Source: Verrucomicrobiota bacterium JB024 (GTDB taxonomy: Bacteria; Verrucomicrobiota; Verrucomicrobiia; Opitutales; Cerasicoccaceae). Taken from it: a stretch of DNA of 48,953 nt. The stretch covers positions 1 through 48,953 of the forward strand of contig JAUTCS010000092.1 in assembly GCA_030673825.1 (NCBI GenBank), given 5' to 3'. Position numbers and translations under genes: made by a program. The notes under the pieces were generated by a model that saw only the letters and a program-made list of their open reading frames with translations, was not told the DNA's origin and searched no databases. Within the stretch, counting starts at the first letter, position 1. Each line of letters starts with the position of its first letter. Positions 1 to 9,652 of the stretch are shown here, one piece after another.

Positions 1-119
1 ACCGTTAGTCCAAGCTGTGCGTTTTGCGGCCCGGGCCGGAGAAACGTTGACCTCGCCCGCCGAATGTACGATTTCAGACTGACATCTCTCTTCATCCTAA
101 CCGTCTATTCCTATCAGCT

Positions 120-2651
120 ATGCCTTCGACTCCCAAAGCCGCCAAAAAGACCGCCAAGAAAGCCGCTCAAACCCCGGCTAAGAAAAAGGCCTTTAACTTC
201 AATATCGACGCCGATGTCGAGGGCCTGAAGACCTCGATCCAGAACCACCTGACCTACTCGCTCGCCCGCGACAAGACCACCGCCACCACCCGCGACTGGT
301 GGCTGTCGCTGTGCTATTCGGTCCAGGACCGCATCCTGCACCGCTACATCAAGACCCAGGCCGTCCATAACGAGAGCGACACCCGCCGTGCCTACTACCT
401 GTCGCTGGAGTACCTGATGGGTCGCCTACTCTCGAACAACCTGGTCAACGCCGGGCTCTTCGACGCGGCCAAGCAGGCCCTGACCGAGCTGGGCCTGGAC
501 ATGGAAGACATTTTGGAAGAAGAGCCCGACATGGGCCTAGGTAACGGCGGCCTCGGTCGGCTTGCCGCGTGCTTCCTCGACTCGCTCGCCACCCTTGACC
601 TGCCCGCCGTCGGCTACGGCATCCATTACGAGTTCGGCCTCTTTCGGCAGGAGTTCATTGATGGGCGCCAGGTCGAGCGCCCGGACAACTGGCTCCAGTT
701 CGGCAACCCCTGGCAGGTCAACCGCCCCGAGTACCAGGTCAGCGTCCCCCTCTACGGGCACGTCGAGTACCACTTCGACAGCAAGGGCGATTCCTACCCG
801 GCCTGGGTCGGGACCAAGGAGCTCATCGGCCTGCCCTGGGATATCCCGATCGTCGGCTACGGCGCGCGCACGGTGAACTTCCTGCGCCTGTGGGAATCCC
901 GCGCCTCGCAGGAGTTCGACTTCAGCGTCTTCAACGAGGGCGGTTACGTCGAGGCCGTGCGCGAGAAGGCTATCGGCGAGACCATTTCGAAGGTCCTCTA
1001 CCCGAACGACAAGACCGAGAGCGGCAAGGAGCTGCGCCTGGTCCAGCAGTACTTCTTCTGCGCCTGCTCGCTGCACGACATCATCCGCCGCTTCCGCAAG
1101 CAGAACCACGGCAACTGGAATGCCTTCCCGGACAAGGTCACCGTCCAGCTCAACGACACGCACCCCGCCGTGGCCGTCTCCGAGCTCATGCGCATCCTCG
1201 TCGATGTGGAAAAGCTCGAGTGGGAAGCCGCCTGGGAAATCTGCCGCAAGGTCTTCGCCTACACGAACCATACCCTGCTGCCCGAGGCGCTGGAAAAGTG
1301 GTCTGTCCCGCTCTTCCAGAAGGTCCTCCCGCGCCACCTCCAGATCATTTTCGAGATCAACCGCCGCTTCCTCGAGGAAGAGGTCGAGGCCCAGTGGCCC
1401 GGCGACGACATGAAGAAGGGCATCCTCTCCATCATCGAGGAGGGCAACCCGAAGCAGATCCGCATGGCCTACCTGGCCACCGTCGGCTCGCACTCGGTCA
1501 ACGGCGTGGCCGCGCTCCACACCGACCTGCTCAAAAAGCACCTCTTCCACGACTTCAACGAGCTGTGGCCGTGGAAGTTCAACAACAAGACCAACGGCAT
1601 CACGCCGCGTCGCTTTCTCAAGGTCTGCAACCCCGGCCTGGCCAAGCTCATCGACCGCGAGATCGGCGTGGAGTGGCCCTTCGACCTGGACCGCCTGCGC
1701 GGGCTGGAGAAGCTCGCCGGTGACGCCTCCTTCCAGGAGGAGTACATGGCCGTCAAGCGTGCCAACAAGGAGCGCCTGGCCGAGATCATCGAGATGGACT
1801 GCATGGTCACGGTCAACCCGGACGCGATGTTCGACGTGCAGATCAAGCGCCTGCACGAGTACAAGCGCCAGCACCTCAACCTGCTGCACATCCTCACCCT
1901 TTACCGCGACATCCTCCACCACCCGGAGAAGAAGCTCGCCCCGCGCGTGGTCATCTTCGGGGCCAAGGCCGCACCCGGCTACGAGCTGGCGAAGGACATC
2001 ATCTACACGATCAACAAGATCGCCGAGGTGATCAACAACGACAAGCGCGTGGGCGACAAGCTCAAGGTCATCTTCCTGCCCAACTACCGCGTCTCCCTGG
2101 CCGAGCGCATCATCCCCGCCGCCGACCTCTCCGAGCAGATTTCCACCGCCGGTAAGGAGGCCTCCGGCACCGGCAACATGAAGCTCGCCCTCAACGGTGC
2201 GCTCACCATCGGCACCCTCGACGGGGCCAATGTCGAGATCAAGGAGGAAGTCGGCGACGAGAACATCTTCATCTTCGGCATGACGGTCGAGGAAGTGCTC
2301 GAACTGCGAGCCGCCGGGTACAACCCGTGGGATTTCTACCGCGGCGACGACGACCTCAAGCACGTGCTCGACTGGCTCGGCTCGGACACCTTCACGCCCG
2401 GCCAGCCCTACGCGCTCGACCCGGTGCGCCGCAGTCTGCTCGACGGGGGCGACCCCTTCCTGTGCTGTGCCGACTACCGCGCCTACATCGACTGCCAGAT
2501 GCAGGTCAGCGACGCCTACCTGGACAAGTCCCGCTGGGCGAAGATGGCCATCCTCAACACCGCCCGCATGGGCAAGTTCTCCAGCGACCGCACCATCCGC
2601 GAGTACGCCGACGACATCTGGAGCCTCAAGCCGCTGCCGGTGGGCGAATAA
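120..2651 (+). CDS. glgP: Glycogen/starch phosphorylase (GT35)
   Basis: Releases glucose-1-phosphate from the non-reducing ends of glycogen or maltodextrin by phosphorolysis in the cytoplasm. The 843-aa protein has the full length of the family. It carries the glycine-rich [15 protein letters not shown] segment near residue 140 and, near the C-terminus, the pyridoxal-phosphate site [15 protein letters not shown], with the cofactor lysine at about residue 688. The first ~25 residues are a Lys/Ala-rich extension ([10 protein letters not shown]) before the conserved start of the fold; such histone H1-like tails are unusual for this enzyme. The ATG is the first in frame after a stop-rich leader. 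glgB lies 3 kb downstream on the other strand, so both ends of glycogen turnover are encoded close together but not in one operon. Assignment is firm; the preferred substrate (glycogen or maltodextrin) is not shown by the sequence. Confidence 0.97.
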   Translation: MPSTPKAAKKTAKKAAQTPAKKKAFNFNIDADVEGLKTSIQNHLTYSLARDKTTATTRDWWLSLCYSVQDRILHRYIKTQAVHNESDTRRAYYLSLEYLMGRLLSNNLVNAGLFDAAKQALTELGLDMEDILEEEPDMGLGNGGLGRLAACFLDSLATLDLPAVGYGIHYEFGLFRQEFIDGRQVERPDNWLQFGNPWQVNRPEYQVSVPLYGHVEYHFDSKGDSYPAWVGTKELIGLPWDIPIVGYGARTVNFLRLWESRASQEFDFSVFNEGGYVEAVREKAIGETISKVLYPNDKTESGKELRLVQQYFFCACSLHDIIRRFRKQNHGNWNAFPDKVTVQLNDTHPAVAVSELMRILVDVEKLEWEAAWEICRKVFAYTNHTLLPEALEKWSVPLFQKVLPRHLQIIFEINRRFLEEEVEAQWPGDDMKKGILSIIEEGNPKQIRMAYLATVGSHSVNGVAALHTDLLKKHLFHDFNELWPWKFNNKTNGITPRRFLKVCNPGLAKLIDREIGVEWPFDLDRLRGLEKLAGDASFQEEYMAVKRANKERLAEIIEMDCMVTVNPDAMFDVQIKRLHEYKRQHLNLLHILTLYRDILHHPEKKLAPRVVIFGAKAAPGYELAKDIIYTINKIAEVINNDKRVGDKLKVIFLPNYRVSLAERIIPAADLSEQISTAGKEASGTGNMKLALNGALTIGTLDGANVEIKEEVGDENIFIFGMTVEEVLELRAAGYNPWDFYRGDDDLKHVLDWLGSDTFTPGQPYALDPVRRSLLDGGDPFLCCADYRAYIDCQMQVSDAYLDKSRWAKMAILNTARMGKFSSDRTIREYADDIWSLKPLPVGE

Positions 2652-2677
2652 CGCCCGCCCCGCAGCGGCCTTCTGTC

Positions 2678-3235
2678 ATGAAGCCCTTGGTCTTCATTCT
2701 TGTGAGTTTCTGTTGCCTTCGAGGTATACTTTGGGCGGAAGTTTTTCCTCTTTCGCACGAATTCTGCGTTTCTCAATTGGGTAACGGTGAGGAGGATTAT
2801 ACCTACCGTGTTGATATCAGCCAAAACGTTTACCTTCCGGCGACAATTCAAGTGACCAGCAAGGGTAACGGAGTTCTTTATCTTTCAAATTTGGCACTCC
2901 GGATTATTGACGGTCATTACGATGGGGCTGTTTTTGATAAGGATCGATTGACCGTTGAGGTCGTTGATTTAAATCAAGACGGGTTTGGCGATCTGTTCGC
3001 TTTTGGCAGTGTTCTATACTCGCTGGAGGAAGATGATTTTGGAGACGGCCCGACATTTCGAGAGAACGTCGTTTTTATATATTATTATCAGCCGAAGACG
3101 GGTGAATTTATTGAAGGCCCCTCTTTTGCATCATTTAAGCTATCCCCTGATCAAGGGCCGACCTACAGTAAGTATTATCTCAACCGTGATATTATTCTCG
3201 GGTTCGCTCAGACACACGACGGATATGGTCCATGA
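2678..3235 (+). CDS. Secreted hypothetical protein with FG-GAP/calcium-type motif
   Basis: A 185-aa protein starting 26 bp after glgP. Residues 1-20 form a plausible Sec signal peptide (MKPLVFILVSFCCLRGILWA). Around residue 95 it has VVDLNQDGFGDLFAFGS, which fits the D-x-N-x-D-G-x-x-D calcium-binding loop of FG-GAP/VCBS-type repeats; only one such loop is present. The gene is clearly richer in A+T than its neighbours, with many TTT, AAT and ATT codons, which suggests recent acquisition or weak selection on codon use. I chose the ATG that gives a clean signal peptide; the open frame continues upstream through the glgP 3' end but that part reads as out-of-frame glgP. Function is unknown. Confidence that it is a gene is moderate. 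Confidence 0.6.
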   Translation: MKPLVFILVSFCCLRGILWAEVFPLSHEFCVSQLGNGEEDYTYRVDISQNVYLPATIQVTSKGNGVLYLSNLALRIIDGHYDGAVFDKDRLTVEVVDLNQDGFGDLFAFGSVLYSLEEDDFGDGPTFRENVVFIYYYQPKTGEFIEGPSFASFKLSPDQGPTYSKYYLNRDIILGFAQTHDGYGP

Positions 3236-3362
3236 TTACTGTAATCAACAAACCGTTTCTAGCCTGTCGTTATGGAATGAGCGCTGGTTTGCTTTTCGTT
3301 TTCTGTTAAATTGCCTTCATTACCTTTACTAGAGATCATCCTATCTGTTCACATTCCCGCCC

Positions 3363-4175
3363 GTGAAAACACAAGAGCTTTGCCATTTTTACCGTACCCG
3401 CGCCAAGGGCGTGAACCTCGGCTCCGTCTACAAGCCGCTCGCGGGCAAGTACGTGGACGGCCTTCTGCCCGCCGAACCCGCCGCCGTGCAGACCCGGCTG
3501 CGCGTCAGCCCCGAGAACAAACTTGACCGCGAGCTGATCCGTGAGTCAGGCATCCGCACCTTTGAATGGGTGCTCACCGGACAGGGGCTGACCGACATGG
3601 CCTTTTTGCGCGAATGCCAACTGCTCCTGCAGGACCTGTTCCCCTCCGGCTACCAGAGCGTGGTCAACGCCGCTGGCACCTTCGCCACCCCGCAGGCGTT
3701 GCGCGGCTTCGTCGAGGCGCTCAACGATGACGACGACCTGGGCATGCTCGGGCGAAACCTGCTCTATATCCTGGATCCGTTCCCGCCGGAGCTGACCTTT
3801 CACCGCGACGTGGTGGCGCTCTTCGCGGAGTGGCCGCGCCGCCCCGCCATGGTCCTGACCGCCGACGGCACGCCCAGTACTTATCTGGTCAAGGCCCTCG
3901 ACTGGGGCTACGCGGGCATCGTCCTGCAGGCGGCCAAGGACTTCGAGCGCGCCGTGGCTGACCGCTGCTACCTGACCGCCCGCAAGGACCGTGAGCCCAT
4001 CGGAAAGTACACCTTTGACGGCGCCGCTTTGCCCGTTGGCGAGGGCCGCGACGCCATCCTCAACGAGCTCGCCGCCCAGTCTGTCCTCGGTAACAAGTCC
4101 GTCGCCTGCGACCCGGTCCCCGCCATCCTCGCCCTCATCGCCGAGGCCCACCCGGGCAAGTCAGCCAAGGCGTAG
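3363..4175 (+). CDS. Conserved hypothetical protein, possible alpha/beta-barrel
   Basis: A 270-aa soluble protein with codon use matching the genome and no signal peptide or membrane segment. The start given is a GTG that precedes KTQELCHFYRTRAKG. I do not recognise the family with certainty. The central part (LLYILDPFPPELTFHRDVV, then MVLTADGTPSTYLVKALDW followed by GYAGIVLQAAKDFERA) has alternating strand-helix spacing. An aspartate/glycine-rich turn followed by a 'G-x-A-x-I-V' strand recalls the C-terminal barrel of enolase-superfamily enzymes; this resemblance is weak and no catalytic residues can be assigned. The gene stands alone between an AT-rich gene and a mobile-type repeat. Confidence 0.75.
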   Translation: MKTQELCHFYRTRAKGVNLGSVYKPLAGKYVDGLLPAEPAAVQTRLRVSPENKLDRELIRESGIRTFEWVLTGQGLTDMAFLRECQLLLQDLFPSGYQSVVNAAGTFATPQALRGFVEALNDDDDLGMLGRNLLYILDPFPPELTFHRDVVALFAEWPRRPAMVLTADGTPSTYLVKALDWGYAGIVLQAAKDFERAVADRCYLTARKDREPIGKYTFDGAALPVGEGRDAILNELAAQSVLGNKSVACDPVPAILALIAEAHPGKSAKA

Positions 4176-4184
4176 GACTTGTTT

Positions 4185-4420
4185 GATTAATCGCAAAGGC
4201 GCAAAGGGCACAAAGCGCTGACGCTGTGTACGGGAGCCCTTTCCGTTATCTTCGTTTTCGTAAAAACTGGGCGTCTCTTGTGGTTAAGGGGGAGGACATG
4301 AGATAATCCAACTATCGACCATCCAGGGCATTCGCTCTATAAGAATGCTTACAGTCATTTTGTGGCGATCAAACAATAGCGACAGCGCTTTGTGCCCTTT
4401 GCGCCTTTGCGGTTAAATCC
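4185..4420. repeat. MITE-like palindromic repeat, copy 1
   Basis: A 236-bp non-coding element with terminal inverted repeats of about 35 bp. The left end reads CGCAAAGGCGCAAAGGGCAC and runs into AAAGCGCTG; the right end is its reverse complement (CAGCGCTTTGTGCCCTTTGC, then GCCTTTGCGGTTAAATCC). The unique centre is nearly identical, in inverted orientation, to the element at 5512-5751. No transposase is encoded. I see no clear target-site duplication. Confidence 0.85.
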
Positions 4421-4487
4421 CTTTTTCCCTCCCCTCCATTGGCCATTGACTAATTGCCACTGACTATGGACAAATGACTCCCCATCC

Positions 4488-5486
4488 ATGACGACTCTTA
4501 CGCTTCATTCCCCCCTGGATATGCACCTGCACCTGCGGCAGGACGCGATGCTGCGAGCCGTCGCGCCGTTGACGGCGGAGACCTTTGCCGGGGCCGTCAT
4601 CATGCCCAACCTCGTGCCGCCGGTGGATTCGCTGGAGCGGCTCCAGTGGTATCGCGGGGAGATTCTCGCCGCCGCCGGGCGGGACGACTTCGAGCCGTAC
4701 ATGACGTTGTTTTTCCGCAAGTACACGCGCGAGGAGTTGGAGGCCGCCAAGCCCCACATCATCGGCATCAAGCTCTACCCCGCGGGCATAACAACGAACA
4801 GCGAGGGCGGCGTCTCCCAGATCGACCAGGCCGAGCCGACCATCCGCCTGATGGAGGAGCTGGGCATCCCGCTCATGATCCATGGCGAGACCAACGGCTT
4901 TGTCATGGACCGCGAGACGGAGTTTTTGTCCATCTACCGCCGCCTGGCCGAGCACTTCCCGCGCCTCAAGCTCATCATGGAGCACATCACCACCGCGGGC
5001 GCGCTCGCCCTGCTCAACGAATTTGAAAACCTGCACGCCACCGTGACCGTGCAGCACCTGATCATCACCCTCGACGACGTGGCCGGGGGCATGCTCAACC
5101 CGCATCTGTTCTGCAAGCCCATCGCCAAGCGCCCGGAGGACCGCGAAGCCCTCGCGCACGCCGCCGTCACCGCGCATCAGAAGCTCTCCCTCGGCACCGA
5201 CTCGGCCCCGCACCCTCAGCACAAAAAGGAATGTTGCGGCTGCGCGGCGGGGGTTTTCACCGCGCCCATCGCCCTGCAACTGCTGGCCGGGCTCTTCGAG
5301 GAGCACGGCGCACTCGACCGGCTTCAGGCCTTCGTCTCGGACAACGCCCGGCGCATCTACGGCGTGAACCCGCCCGCCAAGGCCGTTACGCTTGCGAAAA
5401 AGCCCTTCACCATCCCCGCCGCCTACGGTGAAGTCGTTCCCATGTGGGCCGGTCGCGAAATCCCCTGGAGCCTCGTCGGCGCATAA
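4488..5486 (+). CDS. pyrC: Dihydroorotase
   Basis: Zinc enzyme that cyclises carbamoyl-aspartate to dihydroorotate in cytoplasmic pyrimidine synthesis. The 332-aa length and motifs fit the short PyrC type rather than the PyrC/AllB type. It has the metal-binding DMHLHLR near residue 11 and MPN near 38. [13 protein letters not shown] near 95-107 supplies the carbamylated lysine. HGE (about 131) and EHITT (about 168) follow, and LGTDSAPH near 240 holds the catalytic Asp. C-terminal [15 protein letters not shown] is typical. The ATG directly precedes the first strand. The gene stands alone, apart from any pyr operon, with inverted copies of the same palindromic repeat on both sides (4185-4420 and 5512-5751). 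This raises the possibility that the gene sits in a mobilised or rearranged segment, although its codon use is normal for the window. Confidence 0.96.
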   Translation: MTTLTLHSPLDMHLHLRQDAMLRAVAPLTAETFAGAVIMPNLVPPVDSLERLQWYRGEILAAAGRDDFEPYMTLFFRKYTREELEAAKPHIIGIKLYPAGITTNSEGGVSQIDQAEPTIRLMEELGIPLMIHGETNGFVMDRETEFLSIYRRLAEHFPRLKLIMEHITTAGALALLNEFENLHATVTVQHLIITLDDVAGGMLNPHLFCKPIAKRPEDREALAHAAVTAHQKLSLGTDSAPHPQHKKECCGCAAGVFTAPIALQLLAGLFEEHGALDRLQAFVSDNARRIYGVNPPAKAVTLAKKPFTIPAAYGEVVPMWAGREIPWSLVGA

Positions 5487-5511
5487 GCGGAGGCCGTCGG
5501 TTGTTCAATTG

Positions 5512-5751
5512 GGATTTAACCGCAAAGACACAAAGGGCACAAAGCGCTGACGCTGCTGGTTGATAGCCACAAAATGGCGGTAAGCATTCTTATAGAGCGA
5601 TTGCCCTGGACGGTCGATAGTTGGATTATCTCATGTCCTCCCCCCCCTAACCACAAGAGACGTCCAGTTTTTACGAAAACGAAGATAACGGACAGGGCTC
5701 CCGTCAACAGCGGCAGCGCTTTGTGCCCTTTGCGCCTTTGCGGTTAAATCC
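5512..5751. repeat. MITE-like palindromic repeat, copy 2 (inverted)
   Basis: A 240-bp element. Its reverse complement aligns along its whole length with 4185-4420, differing at only a small number of positions. The ends GGATTTAACCGCAAAGACAC and CTTTGCGGTTAAATCC are inverted repeats of each other. It lies between the pyrC stop codon and the converging glgB end, so a long transcript hairpin here could also stop transcription from both sides. The short open frames inside it are not genes. Confidence 0.85.
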
Positions 5752-5768
5752 TCTTTCTTCCCTTGTCC

Positions 5769-7985
5769 CTACGCGGTGGGGCCGACGTAGCGCAGGATGA
5801 AGGTGGAGTGGCCGGGCAGGTTGACCTTGAGGGAGTGGTCGCGGCCATCCCAAGGCACTTCGTCGCTCATGAGGCCGCCGCCGAGGCCGGTGCCGGTGCC
5901 GCCGTACACATCGGCGTTGGTGTTGATGAGCTCCTTCCAGTACCCGGGGTAGGGGACGCCGATACGGTAGCCGTTGCGCGGGACGGGGGTGAAGTTGCCC
6001 ACCACGGCGAAGGTTTCCTCAGGCGTGTCGCCCAGGCGCAGGAAAGACAGGACGGAGTTTTCCGAGTCGCCGCCGTTGATCCACTGGAAGCCCTTGGGCT
6101 CGCTGTCGTAGCGGCCGAGGGCGGGGTGGTTGCGGTAGAAGTGGTTGAGGTCGCGCACGAGCCGCTGGATGCCCTCGTGGTCGATGTACTGGAGCAGGTG
6201 CCAGTCGAGGCTGCCGTCGTAGCGCCACTCGTTGCTCTGCCCGAACTCGCAGCCCATGAAGAGGATGTTCTTGCCCGGCCAGGCCCACATCCACGCGTAA
6301 AGCGAGCGCAGGTCCTGGGCCTTTTTGCTCATCTCGAAGCCCGCTCCCATCTTGGCGATCATGGAGCCTTTGCCATGGACGACTTCGTCGTGCGAGAAGA
6401 CCTGCATGAAGTGTTCGGAGTACTGGTAGAGCATCCCGAAGGTCATGTCGTTGTGATGCCAGCGGCGGTACACGGGCTCTTTTTCAAAGTACTGGAGCGT
6501 GTCGTGCATCCAGCCCATGTTCCACTTGTAGTCGAAGCCCAGGCCCCAGTCGGCGGTGGGCTTGGTCACCCCGCCGAAGGACGTGGACTCCTCGGCGATC
6601 ATGAGCGAGCCGGGGTAGTACTGGTGCACGAGGTCGTTGGCCTGGCGCAGGAACTCGATGGCCTCGATGTTCTCGCGACCCCCGTACTGGTTGGGGATCC
6701 ACTCGCCCTCCTGGCGCGAATAGTCCAGGTAGAGCATGGAGGCGACGGCGTCCACGCGCAGCCCGTCGATGTGGTAGCGGTCCATCCAGCACAGGGCGCT
6801 GGCGGTCAGGAAATTGCGTACCTCGTGACGCCCGTAGTTAAAGATCAGTGTGCCCCAGTCCATGTGCTGGCCCTGGCGCGGGTCGGCGTGCTCGTACAGG
6901 CAGGTGCCGTCAAACTCCGCCAGCGCGAAGGCGTCGCGCGGGAAGTGAGCAGGCACCCAGTCCATGATGATGCCGATCCCGGCGCGGTGGAGCGAGTCCA
7001 CCAGGAACATGAAGTCCTGCGGCGTGCCGTAGCGGTGCGAGGGGGCGAAAAAGCCGGTCACCTGATAGCCCCATGAGCCGGTGAAGGGGTGCTCGCTCAG
7101 CGGGAGAAACTCAACGTGCGTGAAGCCCATGTCCTTGACGTAGGCGGTCAGCTCGGTCGCCATCTCGCGGTAGGTCAGGGGACGTGCGCCGTCCTCAACC
7201 ACACGCTTCCACGAGCCCAGGTGGACTTCGTAAACGCTGATCGGCGTCTCCAGGTGCTTGGCCTTGGCGCGCTGCTCGATCCACTCGGCGTCACCCCATT
7301 CGTAGCCGCCGGTGTCCCAGACGATGGAGGCGTTGTGCGGCGGGGCTTCGTAGCGGGCCGCGTAGGGGTCGGTCTTGAGGTGCAGGTAGCCGTCCCCGCC
7401 GACGATCTCGTACTTGTACTTCGTGCCCGCTTCCAGGCCGGGGATGAAAATCTCCCACACGCCGGAGGAGCCCAGCATGCGCATCGGGTGGTAGCGCCCG
7501 TCCCAGCTGTTGAAATCGCCGACGACGGAAACGCGCCGGGCCGAGGGGGCCCAGACCGAGAAGCTCACGCCCTGCACGCCGTCGTAGTGCTGGAGGTGCG
7601 CGCCGAGCTTCTGGTAAATGCGGTGGTGGTTGCCCTGGCCGAAGAGGTAGAGGTCGTCCTCGGAGAGGGTGGGCAGGAAGCAGTAGGGGTCCCAGAACTG
7701 GCGGATCTCGCCGTTGTAGCGCTGGGTGCGCAGGCGGTAGTTAAAGGTCTTGGTGCGCTTGGGGATAAAGCCTTCGTAAAAGCCGCTCTTGTCCAGCTGG
7801 GTCAGGGGCCAGCGTTCGTCGGAGTCGATATCGACGATCTCGCAGGTCTGCGCGTCGGACAGATAGGCCCGCGCGACGAGTCCCTGCTTACCCTTCTGCT
7901 TGGCCGGGTGGAGCCCGAGGATGTCGTGGGGGTGGGAATGCCGGGCCTTCAGCAGCAGATCGAGATCGCTTTCAGGGATTATCAT
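5769..7985 (-). CDS. glgB: 1,4-alpha-glucan (glycogen) branching enzyme, GH13
   Basis: Cuts an alpha-1,4 chain and re-attaches it through an alpha-1,6 bond during glycogen synthesis. The 738-aa protein has the long GlgB architecture: an extra N-terminal beta domain (about 1-110), a CBM48 domain (about 125-215, with GVSFSVWAPSARRVSVVGDF), then the GH13 barrel. Barrel motifs are YEVHLGSWKR, DWVPAHFP, GLRVDAVASMLYLDYSR (nucleophile Asp about 412), AEEST (acid/base Glu about 465) and FSHDEVVHGKGSM. The C-terminal all-beta domain is present, so the enzyme looks complete and active. It is transcribed convergently to pyrC, with the repeat at 5512-5751 between them. The 220-bp gap upstream separates it from a divergent gene. 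Confidence 0.97.
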   Translation of the reverse strand: MIIPESDLDLLLKARHSHPHDILGLHPAKQKGKQGLVARAYLSDAQTCEIVDIDSDERWPLTQLDKSGFYEGFIPKRTKTFNYRLRTQRYNGEIRQFWDPYCFLPTLSEDDLYLFGQGNHHRIYQKLGAHLQHYDGVQGVSFSVWAPSARRVSVVGDFNSWDGRYHPMRMLGSSGVWEIFIPGLEAGTKYKYEIVGGDGYLHLKTDPYAARYEAPPHNASIVWDTGGYEWGDAEWIEQRAKAKHLETPISVYEVHLGSWKRVVEDGARPLTYREMATELTAYVKDMGFTHVEFLPLSEHPFTGSWGYQVTGFFAPSHRYGTPQDFMFLVDSLHRAGIGIIMDWVPAHFPRDAFALAEFDGTCLYEHADPRQGQHMDWGTLIFNYGRHEVRNFLTASALCWMDRYHIDGLRVDAVASMLYLDYSRQEGEWIPNQYGGRENIEAIEFLRQANDLVHQYYPGSLMIAEESTSFGGVTKPTADWGLGFDYKWNMGWMHDTLQYFEKEPVYRRWHHNDMTFGMLYQYSEHFMQVFSHDEVVHGKGSMIAKMGAGFEMSKKAQDLRSLYAWMWAWPGKNILFMGCEFGQSNEWRYDGSLDWHLLQYIDHEGIQRLVRDLNHFYRNHPALGRYDSEPKGFQWINGGDSENSVLSFLRLGDTPEETFAVVGNFTPVPRNGYRIGVPYPGYWKELINTNADVYGGTGTGLGGGLMSDEVPWDGRDHSLKVNLPGHSTFILRYVGPTA

Positions 7986-8206
7986 TAAAGCGAAAGTTAA
8001 GAGCCCGTGATTCTGATGACAAGTGCTAAGGCGTTCCGGCAGGCCGGAAACTTCAGCGTAGGGGGCGTCTTCACGCCGGTGTTGGGCCCCGGGCGCGGGC
8101 TTCGGCGGGGCTCCTTCCCGGGGCTCAAGAGAGGGTGGGCTTCGGAAAACGCCGGGCGGGTGGTTTTTCGCTTCACAGCGGGCCGCCGGGCCGCCATCGT
8201 GACGGA

Positions 8207-8911
8207 GTGAACGCCGACGTGGAGAAACTCCTCACCCTGCAAGAGCGGGAAGCCCGTAAACTCACGCTGGAGGCGCAACTGCTCCAGGTCCCCCGCGAGG
8301 TGGACAAGGCGAAGGCCAAGATCGCCGAGGAGCAGGCAACCATCGACGCCGACCGGCAGGCGCTCAAGGAGATCGAGGTGCGCCGCGTCGAGCTGGACAA
8401 AGAGGTGCAGTCGCTCGAAACCCAGGTCGTCAAGTACAAGACCCAGCAGATGGAGGTCAAAAAGAACGACGAGTACACCGCGCTGGGCCACCAGATCGAA
8501 ACCATTGAAGCCCAGATCGGCCAGTGTGAGGAGCAGGAGATCGAGCTGATGCTCCAGTTTGACGAGCAAACCAAGTCCACCGCCGAGACCGAGGCCGCGC
8601 ACAAGGAGCAGATCCGCCTTTTCGAAAAAGAAATCGACCGCCTGAACAAGCAGATGGAGGCCGTCCAGGCCGAGATCGGGGACGCCGTGACCGCCGCCGA
8701 GGCCGCCGCCGGGGACATCCCCGCCAAGTGGTTGGAGGCCTACCGCAACGCTCAGCATCGCCACCCCCGCGCCCCCTGGGTCGTCCCTATGCGCGACCAG
8801 CATTGCGGCGGCTGCTACCTCAAAACCTCCGGCGAGGTCGAGGGCGCTGTCCTCACGGACAAGGAACCCGCCCACTGCGACAATTGCGGCCGCCTCCTCT
8901 ACCGCGAGTAG
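8207..8911 (+). CDS. Coiled-coil protein with C4 zinc ribbon (COG1579-like)
   Basis: About 234 aa. Residues 5-165 are a long heptad-rich coiled coil full of Glu, Lys and Gln (for example VDKAKAKIAEEQATIDADRQ). The C-terminus is a four-cysteine zinc ribbon, CGGCYLK ... CDNCGRLLY. This arrangement is that of the COG1579 / zf-RING_7 family, whose precise role is unsettled; a nucleic-acid-binding or scaffolding job is usually proposed. The start is uncertain. The frame is open from 8135, but the upstream part (RRAGGFSLHSGPPGRHRDG) is unlike the family, so I take the GTG at 8207. The gene diverges from glgB. Confidence 0.85.
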   Translation: MNADVEKLLTLQEREARKLTLEAQLLQVPREVDKAKAKIAEEQATIDADRQALKEIEVRRVELDKEVQSLETQVVKYKTQQMEVKKNDEYTALGHQIETIEAQIGQCEEQEIELMLQFDEQTKSTAETEAAHKEQIRLFEKEIDRLNKQMEAVQAEIGDAVTAAEAAAGDIPAKWLEAYRNAQHRHPRAPWVVPMRDQHCGGCYLKTSGEVEGAVLTDKEPAHCDNCGRLLYRE

Positions 8912-8966
8912 TTTCATCTATGGCATTTGGCCATGACGACCTCAATCATCCCCCGCCCCTCTCGTT

Positions 8967-9536
8967 ATGACAAAAAAATATGCGGCTACGCTTTGTGCGA
9001 TTACGGTGATGGCTGCCCTGCTGGGTGGCTGTAAGCCCAAGCCGGAAGTTACCCATGAGGAGCTCGTGGAGGTCTTGGAGTATCGGGCTCTTGTGTTGGA
9101 GGTCCCCTTGGCCGCGCAAGGCAAGCCCTTGTATTTTAAAAAAGAACGTTCAGACGGGTATGTTGATTATTGGTCCGCGTTCACGCTGCCAGCGGAGGCT
9201 GCGTACGTGAAACTGATCATCAACCCGTCCGAGAGGACCTTGCACTACGTGCAGGGCTTTAATCCGGAAGCGGGAAATGTGACCTATTACCGTGATCCCG
9301 CGATCAAGAGCCAGTTTGACTACCCCGACTATCCGATGTTTTCTTGTCCGGGCGGGACGATGAACTTGAGCGACTTTTATTTCGTTTACAGTGATGATAG
9401 CTACGGGCGTGAGATAGCCGTCGGGGGCGCGGTTTTTCCTGAAGACGACGAGCGCTCCAAAGCCCGGTGGATGCGCATAACGCTCATTCCCGAGTCGGAA
9501 CTACCCAAAGGCTGGCTTGGCCACAACCTGGATTGA
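8967..9536 (+). CDS. Hypothetical lipoprotein
   Basis: A 189-aa protein with a lipoprotein signal: a lysine-rich N-terminus, a hydrophobic stretch and the lipobox LLGGC with the modified Cys at about residue 22. The mature part is Tyr/Phe/Pro-rich with no repeats or membrane segments, and I recognise no domain. It is probably anchored to a membrane facing the periplasm. It begins 55 bp after the zinc-ribbon gene and could share its transcript, though base composition is slightly more A+T-rich. Confidence 0.75.
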   Translation: MTKKYAATLCAITVMAALLGGCKPKPEVTHEELVEVLEYRALVLEVPLAAQGKPLYFKKERSDGYVDYWSAFTLPAEAAYVKLIINPSERTLHYVQGFNPEAGNVTYYRDPAIKSQFDYPDYPMFSCPGGTMNLSDFYFVYSDDSYGREIAVGGAVFPEDDERSKARWMRITLIPESELPKGWLGHNLD

Positions 9537-9652
9537 GGGGGGCCATCTTTGGGCTAGATTCTCATGCCTTCTCCTTGTGATCGGATCGTCGATTTGTTTC
9601 CGACGATCAGAGGGGCCTGGGCTCAAGCCGCCGCAACCGGAGACCCGGCACT

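Noticed and set aside
5516-5707. A 63-codon minus-strand ORF inside the palindromic repeat
   Set aside because: It lies entirely within a MITE-like element and includes its terminal repeats; the corresponding stretch in the other copy is disrupted by small length differences.
8007-8210. A 67-codon plus-strand ORF between glgB and the zinc-ribbon gene
   Set aside because: Low-complexity Gly/Arg-rich residues, no start signal, and it occupies the divergent promoter region.
9584-9608. Perfect 8-bp stem GATCGTCG / CGACGATC considered as a terminator of the lipoprotein gene
   Set aside because: No T-run on either side; kept only as a note under the DUF5063 gene.
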